A stretch of 64,000 nucleotides of DNA from Nilaparvata lugens (taxonomy: Eukaryota; Arthropoda; Insecta; Hemiptera; Delphacidae): positions 29,814,437-29,878,436 of the forward strand of contig NC_052511.1 in NCBI RefSeq assembly GCF_014356525.2. The letters run 5' to 3'. Position 1 is the stretch's first letter. Each line of letters opens with the position of its first letter. Below the pieces are notes generated by a model. It was given only the letters and a program-made list of their open reading frames with translations, was not told the DNA's origin and did no database searches. Both the position numbers and the translations under genes were made by a program. Shown here piece by piece: positions 44,987 to 56,032 of this stretch.

Positions 44987-45492
44987 TTAGTTATGGTAGA
45001 CTCTCTTCCCTGGCCTGGCTACTCCAAATTTGGTGGAAACTAGCTCCCTCAAGGCTCGTGCAACTGCGTTACTGTCAGCTTGAGCTAGCGGCCGAGCTTC
45101 CGTCCACTTCGTGAACTGGTCTTGAAACACCACCAGGTATTTATTTCCTTTCTTCCAGTGAGGCAATGGGCACATTATGGTCTGCCAGGGTCGAACTACC
45201 TTCCTCTGGCTATTCATCTGTCCATATGAGGCCGCTGCTCCACTTTGTGCTTCATGCACGTCTCGCACTGCCTCACATACTTCGCCATGTCTGCATAGAG
45301 GCCTGGCCAGTAATAGCGGCATGCTATCCGGTGATAGGTCCAAAACACCCCTTGATGGCCAGCTGTTGGTGCATCATGACTGCTGAAGTATCTCACCCTG
45401 TGCACCTCTCGGAATACACAGCTTCCAGCCATCACTCTCGGGTGCATCAGGAGGCTGCTGCCGGGCCCATATATGACGATATAGGGCCTCAC
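44987..45492 (-). pseudogene. Gypsy integrase fragment (zinc domain and start of core)
   Basis: The 5' part (45492-45214) has the integrase zinc-binding layout: AGHQGVFWTYHRIACRYYW, then CETCMKHK (the CX2C pair). After a frameshift the core starts with PLPHWKKGNKYLVVFQDQFT and KWTEARPLAQADS, then ALRELVSTKFGV. The second Asp and the Glu of the catalytic triad are missing because the frame ends at 44987. It is the 3' end of the degenerate minus-strand pol that continues in 45557-46740. Confidence 0.85.
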
Positions 45493-45556
45493 CCCTCACC
45501 ATATAATCTGGATATTCACCTTGATTACGGTGCAGATTGCTTTTCATCTTCCTTAT

Positions 45557-46056
45557 TCATCTTTCATCCTCCGTGACAATGGCTGCCACCTCTCCTGTAG
45601 CTTCCTTTTGGCCTCCATTGTTGTCGGCTGGTGCGTCGCCTCCTGGCAATGCTCGGGAGAGTGCATCTGGGACCACGTTCAGCTTTCCACGTCGATATTT
45701 GATAACCAGATTATATTGTTGCATTTCTAAAGCCCATCTCGTGAGCCTTCCTGTCAGGTTCGGGATTGCTCTGAGCCACTTTAGAGCCTGGTGATCTGTG
45801 ATAACTGTAGTCTCGTACCCCTCTATATACGGCTTAAATTTTCTCAGTGCAAAAATCGCAGCCAAGCATTCCTTTTCTGTTGTGTAATACCAAAGTTCGG
45901 CCCCCTGAGCCCTCTGCTCACATAGGCAATGACCTTCTCCTCTTCGTCGACCTCCTGGGTGAGTACAGATCTCAATCCGTTTCTGGATCGGTTTGGAGTC
46001 CCTGCTCCATTACAATATGGCCCAAATACCGCAACTCTCTCTTCAAGAACTGGCAC
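45557..46056 (-). pseudogene. Gypsy RNase H domain, frameshifted
   Basis: Blocks in order: EKVIAYVSRGLRGPNFGITQQ, then after a frame change AAIFALRKFKPYIEGYETTV, ITDHQALKWL, and KYRRGKLNVVPDALSRA, which are the usual end of RNase H before integrase. The frame change falls near 45850-45870. Confidence 0.88.
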
Positions 46057-46136
46057 TTCTCTTGGTTAATTATCAAGCCAGCTTCTCTTAGTCTCCTGAA
46101 CACTCTAGCTTAGTTTAGCATATGAGCTTCCAGTGT

Positions 46137-46740
46137 CTATCCTAGGACAATGACGTCATCCAGGTATGCAGAAGCGCATGGCTCCAATTCCGGCCCAATC
46201 ACCCAGTCTAGAAGATGTTGAAATGTCGCTCCAGCTGAGTGTGGACCAAACGGCATCATCCTGAACTGGAATAGCCCCCTTCCGGGAACTGTAAACGCTG
46301 TAAGCTGTTTACTCTGCTCCTCCAATGGCACTTGCCAATATCCACTCTTCAAGTCGATTGAAGAAAAATATTTGGCATTCCTCAATCGATCCAAGATACC
46401 TGTCATATTCGGCAATGGGTATGCATCTCGTTCAGTGAGTGCATTAATCTAACGGAAATCGATGCAAAACCGCATTCTTCCATTAGCCTTTTTCACCAAG
46501 ACAATTGTTGAGCTCTAAGGGCTGCTACGCGGCTCAATCACCCGCTGGCTGAGCATACTGTTGACTTCCTTGTTGAACACCATCTGCATAAGTGGATTAC
46601 GAGGATACGGGCATTGACGGAACGGTTCAGCTCCTTCCTTTAGCCTGATTTTATGCACTAGGAGGTGGGTCGCACCTGGTATATCTTGGAATTTTTTCAG
46701 CTCCATCTCCAGGAATTTTTCGAACTCCTCCTTTTCAGAG
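46137..46740 (-). pseudogene. Gypsy reverse transcriptase, several stops
   Basis: On the minus strand: HKIRLKEGAEPFRQ.PYPRNP, LSQRVIEPRSSP, a stop, TIVLVKKANGRMRFCIDFR, a stop, INALTERDAYPLP, then FSSIDLKSGYWQVPL (first catalytic block), LFQFRMMPFG, SAGATFQHLLD and AYLDDVIVLG (YLDD). Catalytic motifs are preserved while stops break the frame. This lineage differs from the elements at 36-42 kb and 53-58 kb. Confidence 0.9.
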
Positions 46741-46754
46741 GAATTATCTACTTC

Positions 46755-47465
46755 TCTACAGCACAGTCTCTCATGCTGTATGGAATTGTAGAATGGGGAG
46801 GTTAAAAAATAGCATCGAACTGCACCTTAGGGTACAGGGGCTGATCATGAGGGTTATCAACCATAAGCCTCAATGCTAATCATCAGACCAGCTATTCAAT
46901 GAGTTTGACGTGATGGATCCAAGACAGCTTTACTCCAAGGAGATACTATGCAGATTACACAAGAACCCAACAACATTTCAAACCAGAAACCACAACCACA
47001 ACACCAGATACAGGAATCTTCTCATCACTAATGTTGCAAGGAATGCACTATACCAGAGACATTTCAATCATTTAGCACCAAAATTATAATATCATACACT
47101 TCCTACAAAATTTAAACATATCAATCATTCTAGAAAGTTCAATAGTACACAATCGGTTGATGAGCAAAGAAAGACAGACCATAAAAAACATTATTTCAAA
47201 CAACAACTAACCACCTAATGACTTACTAAACACTAACTAATTGATAATCCGCACAGAAAAAAACAAAACAAACAAAACCTACTCTAGAACATGGTATGCC
47301 ATAGCGGAGTAGGTCAGTTTCCACACAGAAAACACTAAACATGTAGAGGACACATTATAAGAAATTCTATTATAACTTACAATTGTATGTAATATTGTAA
47401 TTTATTTAATATTTTATGTAATTGATGTAGTTTTGGTTTTTTTTGGAAATAAACATTTATTTAGT
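46755..47465 (+). pseudogene. 5'-truncated non-LTR element, end of RT and 3' UTR
   Basis: The start LMLYGIVEWGG matches the Y.....WG block of Jockey-like RTs. After shifts the frame reads YSKEILCRLHKNPTTFQ, NTRYRNLL.TNVARNALYQRH, a typical C-terminal block, and stops near 47210. A 3' UTR with GGAAATAAACATTTATTT follows to about 47465. It abuts the minus-strand Gypsy relic. Confidence 0.68.
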
Positions 47466-47874
47466 TCTATAAGTTATATGTTGAAATTTGTTTAATTTAC
47501 ACTCAGTGTCAATGGAAGGTTTTGACTACATGGATTCTGTGAGCTTTTGCGTGAATGATGAGGTGTATGAGTTGTACATGAGATGTATAATGATTATGAT
47601 GAGTTGGAATGATATGAATTCCAAACAAAAAACAATCAATTCAAATTTCAACGATAAATAAAGCCGGGTAGACATGAACATCCAAGATACTATTCGTTGC
47701 CAACGTTGCCAATTGAGGAAGAAGGACGAGCTCCACCCACACAGGCAAAATATCTGCCAAAAACGGGAAAGCAGTGGAAGCAAATTAACATCTGACTGAG
47801 GCGCTCGACATGCTTATCTCCGACATCGGTGTGTCTGCTATGTGTATAATTGCAATTGTATCAGTGTGAATGTG
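47466..47874. other. No gene seen
   Basis: AT-rich; the minus-strand frame at 47526-47783 has hydrophobic low-complexity composition and no domain signature. Confidence 0.4.
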
Positions 47875-48420
47875 TGTTGAATAAATGAAATGAATTCAGT
47901 GGGAGAAACGAGTGTAGGAGAAGGAAAAGGGATGAAGAACGAAGAGGAGAATGGTGGAGGAGATAGTGAAAAAATAAGGAAAGGCTGAGAAGGAGAAAGA
48001 GGTGAAAGGTGATGAGTGTGAGTAGTGGGCCAAAACTGAAAGGAGGGGAAGTTGATGAGTAGAATATTAAGAAAAATCAAGTTGACAATAGGAGAATGAG
48101 GAGGAGAAGATCAAGGAGAAAGAAGAGTAAGAAAAGGAAGGGATGTTGGAAGAGAGCACAGAAAGGATTAGATTGGATCAGTAGAAGGAGAAGTAGAAGG
48201 AAAAGGGAAATCACTGGTAGGAGATAATGTATACTGGAAAGAAAGAAAGGGAAAAAGAGAAATTATTTATAGTGGATGGAAGAAAAGGTTGAGTAAATGA
48301 ACGGGAATGGAGATTTACAGGGAATAATTATTAGAGACGGGAGAAAAGATTTGGTTGAAAGGGAGAGGATATGCAGAGGGAGAGTGATTCGGTTGAATGA
48401 GAATCGTCACAATTGGAGAG
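47875..48420 (+). repeat. Purine-rich (GA/AGG) low-complexity tract
   Basis: The plus strand is dominated by GAGGAG, GAAGAA and GGAGAA steps with few C or T. Open frames here are composition artefacts. Confidence 0.85.
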
Positions 48421-48869
48421 AGTCGACTCTGTCGACTCAGTGCTTTCACACAGGAAACTTCGTATGTGGAGCATGAGCACTAGAGCACTCACTAGAAATT
48501 AGACAACGCTGGCTGGTTCAGTAAATGCTGCTGCGCATGTCCCTAAGTCAAAGTAATTTTGTATGGACTGAAGGTTAATTATTATAATAACTACCGTACT
48601 CATAAAGCCACGTATTTAGTTAAATTCACAAAATATTTAAAATTTGGGCACCCAAATATAAAAATAATATTATATTATTTATATAATATAATATTATATA
48701 TAAATAAATATATTTAATATTTTTTTGGCACCCGCTGAAAAACCTTTGGGTTTGGCAGGACTCTCAACTGTTTTTATTGTGAATAAAAAATTTGATTTGA
48801 TTTGATTCAACCTAAGAACTCCTCACCTAAAGTAAGATTTATTGCATTACGATAGTGTTGTATTTACAT
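48421..48869. other. No gene seen; separates two purine tracts
   Basis: It contains a short AT-rich palindromic patch around 48665-48720 (ATATAATATTATAT-like) and a T-rich/TTTGATTTGATT end near 48790. Confidence 0.4.
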
Positions 48870-49205
48870 GAATCGGTAGGGAAGAGAGGAAAGAGGTGGG
48901 AAGATAATAAAAATGCAAGAGGGAAAAATAGTAGGTGATGGATGAGTATGAGGAGGAGGAGAAGGATTCAGGAAGGTTAGAATCAGGAAAGTAGAGAAAA
49001 TAAAAAGTGGTAGGGAGAGTAGAAGAAGTAGGAGAATGGTGAGGAGGAGGAGGAGAAGTAGGAGAATTAGGAAGGTGAAGGTAAAGGAAATAAAAAAGAA
49101 AAAGTATGGGGAGAGGAGAAGAAGGATGAGGAGCAGAAGAAGGAGGAAAATGAGGAGTTGGAGAAGGGTGAGAAGGATAAGAAGAAGAGGAAGTAGAGAA
49201 AATTT
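48870..49205 (+). repeat. Second purine-rich low-complexity tract
   Basis: AGGAGGAGGAGAAGG-type sequence. The plus frame is Arg/Lys only and the minus frame is Leu-rich; both are low-complexity artefacts. Confidence 0.88.
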
Positions 49206-49994
49206 GGCTAGTGTTGTGATTGCAGAGGCAGCTCTGGCACTACACAAGCCGGGCGCGACTCTTTGGCAAATGAACGGTGGTTAGTTGAAATGAAGTAAAT
49301 GAGCAACAAGGCTGATAGAATTAGGGGAAAGTCACCACATCGCCGAGAATCTGTACGATGTAAATGTTTTTGTGGCGGAGAATAACGAGTGATAGCGCGG
49401 TGAGGTGATGGTGCTGATGGTGGGGAGGGGCAGGGGTGTCCTGGCATTGGCTCAGATCCATTTGGCAATTCGCAACCGCGCGTTGCTCTAATTAATTGCC
49501 GTAATAGATTCAGAAACGAGTGAAGGTGGGCAGCAAGATTAGCCAACTCCTACAAGTGGAGTCCCTCCTCAACAAATTGGTCGCCAATGTATCATTTCTA
49601 TCTATCACAGCTCTATTCAGCCACTTATCTCGAACTTCTCTACCTTGGTTTCTGCGGACCAACTTAACCAGGATTTTTCTTTGGATCGAATTAACCAGGA
49701 CAGTGAATCGAACTGATTTGGGTTATTGGTGCAAAACTATCCTTTTCCTGGTAGTTTCTACTTCATATTCAGCTTATATGAGAAATATATCTATCTGATC
49801 TTTATGCTCATGTTGTACAGATGTAGGACCATTATGTTATTTTAATGCATCAATAAGTACACCTCATGGTGCGTAGAGACTTATAAGCACCACGAACACG
49901 CGAATTTCATTTTTCAATTTTCATCAACTGATGTCATCTTCTTCTCTTCTCTATCTCTATATCTATAAAAGGCTGAGCTCCGACAGACTGAAAT
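49206..49994. other. More balanced composition, no gene recognised
   Basis: 49206-49560 is less AT-rich than its surroundings, with CGCG-containing patches and no repeat match in the window. The minus frame 49208-49546 has no domain signature. 49560-49994 is unremarkable. It could be single-copy non-coding sequence. Confidence 0.35.
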
Positions 49995-50420
49995 CACACC
50001 ACAGCCCAAACTACTGAGCCTGAAAACTTGAAATTTTGCACATTTGCTTATGGTAGCCTCAAAACATCCACTAAGAAAGGATTTTCTGAAATTTGCCCCC
50101 CTGAGGGAGCTGGGACCCCCTTGGGGGAGCTGGGGCCCCCAAAAATTTTTGTACTTTTTAACCGCTCATTGCACAGCAAAGTCATGAGGAACTTTTTTGT
50201 TCAGCTACGAAAAAAATTAGATCTATGCAGAAAAATTCCGACCAGGAGCAGAAAGAGGTCCAGGAGAGGGCATTTTTCGAAAATTTTCATGTAAAATCAC
50301 ACTACAGCTCAAACCAATTGGCCTACAGACTTAAAACTCTGCACAAATATTCTTCAAACATGCTAGACGCGCACTAAGAACGGATTTTAATATATTTTGC
50401 CTCTAAGGGTTTCAAAGGAT
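49995..50420 (+). repeat. Divergent tandem repeat, about 299-bp period
   Basis: AAATCACACCACAGCCCAAAC at 50000 recurs as AAATCACACTACAGCTCAAA near 50295, each followed by a CT.A.TGRGCCT.CAGACTTGAAATTTTGCACA-type phrase. Only the start of the second unit is well kept. Probably a dispersed repeat family. Confidence 0.6.
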
Positions 50421-50879
50421 GAAAAAGGATCCTATTTAGGAGGGTTATGAACATGATAAGGTGAATGCCATATGAATCGGTGATTGTAAAAAGCCCACTA
50501 GTAACGTTTTTGAAACTTTTGGAAAACAAAAAAAAAACATTTTTTTCGGAAAATGCTGGTTATTTTTTGAAAATCTGATTTATCCATCTTATTAAAGATC
50601 AAATAGTGACTCCAATTCCAATTTTTCATCAATATTCATTTATTACCAGGAAAATAAAAAATGTAAGCCTGAACATGTGGTGTTTTTACATGAACCTTTT
50701 TTCATTAGTTAGAATGATTTGGGAGGAATAGAGAATGTTAATTCAGATTGATAACGCACTTTTATTGAATTGGAATTGAAGTTTATTCTGCTCTTTTGGA
50801 ATACAAAAATGATTTTACTTAACATTTTTGATAAAAAACAATATATTTCTACAAATTTCACTCGTCAAAAATTTAATTT
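50421..50879. other. No gene seen
   Basis: AT-rich; nothing recognised. Confidence 0.4.
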
Positions 50880-51650
50880 TCAATAAAAATCCTCTCCATT
50901 GACGGGCCATTCATAGAGTTCATTGTAGTAATGCTTCACATGTTCTGGAATATGATGTTCCATTTTCTTTAGATCAATCATTTTCTTAAAATTGGTAGGA
51001 AGCTTGTTCGTGTAGGAAGGTTCTTGAGGAAATTGGAGAGGAAACGCACGTTTTGAGATATTTTTTATGCTAAAGATGAGAGTTTGCAGACCATCAGTGA
51101 AATGTCTACATTGAACTTCCCCCACAAAATCAGCACTATGTTTAAATTCAGAATAACTAGCAATTTGGAATCTGATTTTTTGTTCCTTTTGTACATTTCT
51201 TCCATAGGAACAATCAGAAAGGAATGATCTTTGGCCACCAGTTTTTGGAATTTGGGATGTCAGACTTTGAAACTTCTTTTACTGTGAATTTATTCGATGC
51301 ACTGCATATTATTCCAGTAAATTCTCTAACGGTATAGATGCGGTCAATCTTTGACAACTTCTGTTTTATTGTTCCAAAAGCCCTATCACAAGGTAGAAAC
51401 AAATGTTCACGGATGGGGAAATACTGCACTACCTCTTTGAACCGCTCAGTCTCTACTAATGCATTACAAAAACGTAGTCTACCATAGTATTGTTTTTGCA
51501 TTTACCGAAACAGTTGTCACTGAATAACAATAGTGTCTCAACATCATGCTTGACATGATTCTACAATCATAAACAATGAGATTGGCAAATCCAAGCAATG
51601 ATCCAAATCAGACTAAACCAAACAGAACTAAAAATTTAGGTTATGTTTTC
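50880..51650 (-). pseudogene. DNC..G..KNN-motif repeat protein (DUF7869-like), frameshifted
   Basis: On the minus strand, from upstream: VETLLLFSDNCFGKCKNNTM, VDYVFVM, a frameshift near 51460, VETERFKEVVQYFPI, REHLFLPCDRAFGTIKQKL, YTVREFTGII, WWPKIIP, a frameshift near 51215, then GRNVQKEQKIRFQIASYSEF and FVGEVQCRHF down to a stop at 50880. The SDNC..G..KNN, YFPIR.H.FLPCDR.FG and WWP blocks match a protein family abundant and repetitive in arthropod genomes. I believe this is the Pfam family DUF7869, though I cannot check. In the family the first block is usually DNC.GQNKN, so this copy has Lys-Cys for Gln-Asn. Start and upstream domains are missing. Confidence 0.62.
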
Positions 51651-53176
51651 CAGATCATCTGCGATCATTGATTGTAGAAACACCATATGTTCAGTGACTT
51701 GTGGTATTTTTACAACCAATGTGTTCTTCAAAACCATATATCTCGGCAAGGAAACATGGAACATAGGTGGTTTTTACACTCAAATGTGTAGTTTGACTTG
51801 TAGAATGTTAAATGGCAAAAAAGTAAATTTATGGAAAAATTTAACTTGTGGTGTTTTTACAATCACCCATTCATATGGAACTGAGATAATATTGACACAT
51901 GATATTCCAACATATGTTTTAATCATTGGAAAGCTCAAAATAATTTTATCAATCAGCTGATCGAATTAAATTCTCCATGGATCGAAAGCGCGAGCTTGCC
52001 ATGTGTTTGTTCCATTGTTGTATGCTTGGCCAGCTCGGTTTGCGTCTTCTATCAGCTGTATATGGAGTCTCATACTCTCCGATTAGAACAGAGCACAGAG
52101 ATTTTCTTTGGTTAGGAGTTTGTTGATAATTCTTTTTTCAAATTCAAATTTTATTGCAAACAAAAATCACATTGAAAAATCTCTTAATAGAAAACAAGAT
52201 GTCAAACATAAACCTACATTTTTATCTGTAGCACAGCCAGAAAAAGACAAAATTGAGTACTAGGCGTGAGTTCATTCAATATAACTTATATTTCTGTGTT
52301 AATATTTTGTGAACCAAAAGTACGAGTTGATGAGAGATGTGAGTGATTTCTTATATTTGATCTAAATAATGGTTATCCATATTGTTGTAGTCAGGGTCAC
52401 TTCGATCAAAGTTTTTTATTTTGTAGCTAATAAATTTCAAATTTCAAATATTTGTAAATTATTCTGTCTTTAATAAATGCAATATGAACAACTCTCTTCC
52501 ATGAGGTGAATGATTTTTTTCCAACATTTTCCGGTTACTCAATGATAGGGGAGTGATAATTATTTGTATAGGTCTTCTAAGGAACCATTATCTACAGCTG
52601 GTACCAATCAACTACACTTCAACTTCAAACTACCGTTGTAATACCAGTAGCCTACACAAACACAATAATTAAGAAACAAGTAATATTGAATAAGGAAAGT
52701 TACGAGGCAGTTTTCTACAAAGCAGATGGGAGGAACAACGGACCATCCAGTCTATGTGAATGAAAGTCTAGCACCTACGCGAAGAAGGATTTTCACCATG
52801 GCGAGAGAGATCTTCAAAAGAGGCGACATCAAATAGATTATAGTTCATAAAATAATATTCATACACTCGTTACAAATATGCAGTTATTAAGAAATAATGC
52901 TGTGGACACACTGCCAATTATATGCAATTCATGGAATTAATTAATCATCAATAATAGCCTGTAATCAAACAAAGTATATTAAATGTCATCACAATGTATG
53001 TACATAATTCTAGCTTATACTAATGTGTAAAACTCTTAATGACTAATTTTCTAGAATCTAGATCAACCCTCATTTAAGACATAACTAAAACTTTCTTGAA
53101 AAAAAACTATCATGCAAAAGGAACAAAAATCTAACCCTCTACAATATACACAAAAGAAAATGATATTGACCTCACA
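51651..53176. other. No gene seen; should hold the 3' LTR of the next element
   Basis: If the polypurine tract at 53181-53195 is right, the 3' LTR of the minus-strand Gypsy element lies just below 53180. No convincing second copy of this sequence was found beyond 57960, so the LTR could not be delimited. The rest is unremarkable AT-rich DNA. Confidence 0.35.
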
Positions 53177-53180
53177 CAAC

Positions 53181-53195
53181 TACTTCCCCTTTCAT
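53181..53195 (-). other. Candidate polypurine tract
   Basis: The minus strand reads ATGAAAGGGGAAGTA and is followed by TTGTGTGAGG, so an LTR start (TGTGTGAGG) is plausible. It lies about 245 bp past the integrase stop. Confidence 0.55.
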
Positions 53196-53439
53196 CAACA
53201 AGATGTATGTCGTGCGTTGCCGATTGTCGTCATCGATGATGGCATGTATAGACTGTAGCTCTCACTATTATTCATGATTAATTTTATTCACAAAGCTATA
53301 TATTATATACAACTACAATATATTGAGGAATGATATATACATGATACTCCGTTTGTACTGAGTTTCCATCATACAATTACCTACTCAGTCCAGCAATCAT
53401 ATGATTTCCACACAATACATAGGTACTAATTAATCATAT

Positions 53440-54858
53440 TCATATTCCTATTCCATCCTTCAACTTATGCTCTATCTGCACGCTGTTTGTATGTTTGTAT
53501 GGCTTCAAGCGTTCCACATTATAAGAGCCCACTAAATTGCCATCAATTGTGTTTATCGTGTAACAATTTTCTGATTTCTTTTGCAAAACACAAAATGGTC
53601 CTTCATATTTCGAACAAAGTTTTGAGATAATCTTGTCTTCTTTGTTTGACAAGTTTGTCTTTTTCAGTAAGACCAAATCTCCTGCTTTGTACTCGACTGG
53701 CTTTGTGATAGTTTTGTCGTGTCTTCTTTTACGTTTTTGCGCCATCTCTTCAAGTCGACTTCGTAGCAAAACTGTTCGTTGAGATTCTGTCATCATCGTT
53801 GATTGTTTGTCATCTGGAAATTTAAGCCATTCCTCCAGTGGTCTGTCCGGTTTTTTACCAAACATAGCTTGCATTGGTGTCATACCTATACTTTCATGAT
53901 AAATGCTATTCATTATCTCTTCTACTCTATTCAAATTATCATACCACTTACTATGTTTTTCATGACACATTATTCTGAGTAGGGTGCCCATTTCCTTCAA
54001 TTGCCTCTCTGAAACATTACTTTTTGGGTGCCATACCGACGTTAAACGATTTTTTATGTTTAAACGTTTCATTTCTTCAACCCATACTCGTCCCACAAAA
54101 TATGTGCCATGATCCGTAATAAGATATTCTGGGATCCCAATTTCATCTATGAACTGCCGTACCTTGACAAGTAATTGCTTTGCTGTAGATAGTTTCACTG
54201 CATACAATTTTGTATATTTAGTGAAAGCATCATGCATAATGAATATAAATTCATTTCCAAATCTCGCCTTTGGTAATGGTCCACAAACATCGGCAAATAC
54301 TTGATGTAACTTTTTATCTGGTAATATGCATTTCATGAGTCCAGCTTGCTTTCTATTGGTTGACTTGGCTTTTTGGCATAGGTCACACGTTGTTACTAAT
54401 GCATAGATTTTCTTATACATCTTCTTGAAGAAACAAGATTCTCTCAAAGCATGATAAATTTTGTTAACTCCTGTATGTCCTAGCATTTCGTGATACTCGA
54501 TTATCAACTGCTCTTCTAATACCTTGGGAACGTGGAGTTTCCAGTTCTCTTGCTTCCGGTCCACTCGGCTGAATAGAACTCCGTCGCTGATACGATGATG
54601 CTTTTCTACGTCCTCATTTCCTTGCTGTAGTAATTGAATAATCTCTTTACTACTTTCATCATCTTGTTGATAGGACTTTATGTTCTTCATTTTCCGTCTC
54701 AAGTCAGTACTCTCAATTTTGAGCCGATAAACTTCATACGTCTTGTCTTCTGCTAATTGTTGTGCGATTTCAGCATTACCTCTTGATAGACAGTCAGCGG
54801 CCTTATTCAAAGAACCTTTTAAAAATTCCCATTTGATGTTGTAAGCGGCTAGGACTAG
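53440..54858 (-). pseudogene. Gypsy integrase, long open frame
   Basis: This is the end of RNase H and the whole integrase of the minus-strand element. Order: NKAADCLSRGNAE, then a zinc domain (YHEMLGHTGVNKIYHALRES with the HH pair and CDLCQKAK with the CC pair). The catalytic core has DVCGPLPKARFGNEF, ITDHGTYFVG and HPKSNVSERQLKEM, giving the D, D, E triad with 34 residues between the second Asp and the Glu by my count. A YEGPFCVL..K.....Y module (GPY/F type) follows, then VERLKPY. There is no chromodomain. The frame is unbroken for 456 codons from the first ATG at 54810. Upstream it joins the RNase H frame through a frameshift near 54858, so it would not be expressed as part of pol. Confidence 0.93.
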
Positions 54859-55888
54859 TCAATCTTCCCGCTGGCAAACGAAATGATTTCAGAAACGTAA
54901 TTGCTCGGTGGTCTGTTATGACGGTTAGATCGTTTCCAAGTATATACTCTCGGAATTTTATACAACAAAAAACTACACTTCACAGTTCTTTCTCCGTTGT
55001 GCTGTAATTGATTTCTTGTTTATTAAGAGTCTTACTCGCAAAGCTTATCACTTGCTCTTCTCCTTCATCATTAATTTGTGATAGATAACCGCCTAGCGAA
55101 AATCCACTAGCATCACACGTGATAATGAACGGTTTATTAAAGTCTGGATGTTTTAGCATGACACTTTCCAAGAATTTATCTTTTATGTCCTGGAATGCTT
55201 GTTCCTCCTGTGGTCCCCATCTCCAGGTATTCTTGCTACTCAAAACGTGTTTAAACGGTACCGTAGCCTCTGCATATTTATCTTCAAATCGACGATAAAA
55301 ATTGCACATACCAAGAAAACTTTGTAGTCCCTTCTTGTTCTTTGGACTGGGAAAATTTTTTATCGCTTCTACACGAGCCTCATTCATTCTTATTCCCTCC
55401 TGTGAAACAATATGCCCTAAAAATAGCACTTCTTTTCTCAGTATCTTTGATTTTTCAATGTTTACCGTCATTCCATTTATTTTCAACTCTTCTAACACCT
55501 TAGCTAATATTTCCAAATGTTCTTCATAACTCTCTCTGTACAATTTCAGCGTGTCCGTTCCAATTATCATTTCTATATTCAAATTATCTACAACTAAGAA
55601 AGTCGTTGGCATGCGTTTATTATTTACAAAAATATCTATCAAAACTTGCTTTGTTATCTTCTTAGCTCTAATTCCTGTAATACCAATAATAGAAATTCCA
55701 GTCGCAGGAAGATGTCTCAATTCTCCTGTCTCTTTCTCTATTTCCTCCAATTTACTTTTCGTTAATATTGAAACAGCTGATCCTGTATCAATTAATACTT
55801 TCATGTTCTTACTTCCTATTTTTACATTCAACATTAGTGCTCTAGCTAGTTTATCATCTATCAATTTATGTACAGAGATTATCTGCAT
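54859..55888 (-). pseudogene. Protease fused to RT end/RNase H; RT core deleted
   Basis: The protein starts with an aspartic protease: VLIDTGSAVSILTKSKLEEI (Asp34) and LNIEMIIGTDTLKLY (about residues 105-117). The next residues, SYEEHLEILAKVLEEL, are the RT segment that normally follows the YxDD box by a few residues. Then come KILRKEVLFLGHIVSQEGI, FLGMCNFYRRF and RNase H: ITCDASGFSLGGYLSQ, VISFASKTLNKQE, YSTTEKEL. So the RT fingers and catalytic palm are absent and the join, at about 55531-55540, keeps the frame. A TGA at 54980-54982 follows TTEKEL; past it the frame goes on through ITDHRAITFLKSF until a frameshift near 54858. The element cannot make RT. Confidence 0.93.
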
Positions 55889-56032
55889 CTAATAGTTCTT
55901 CTTCTATGTCCGTCGTTGTTCTTATTCCTATACTATTTACTGTATAATTTCTTAATGGGGTAGACGTAAAGTTTTCTTGTCGCCCTTCTCCACTTTCTTG
56001 ACACTGCAATCGGGCTCTCACAGGTACATTAA

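Noticed and set aside
48864..49284. Leu-rich minus frame and Arg/Lys-rich plus frame
   Set aside because: Pure consequence of the GA-rich tract.
49208..49546. 112-codon minus-strand frame
   Set aside because: No domain; starts in the purine tract; kept only as part of a composition island.
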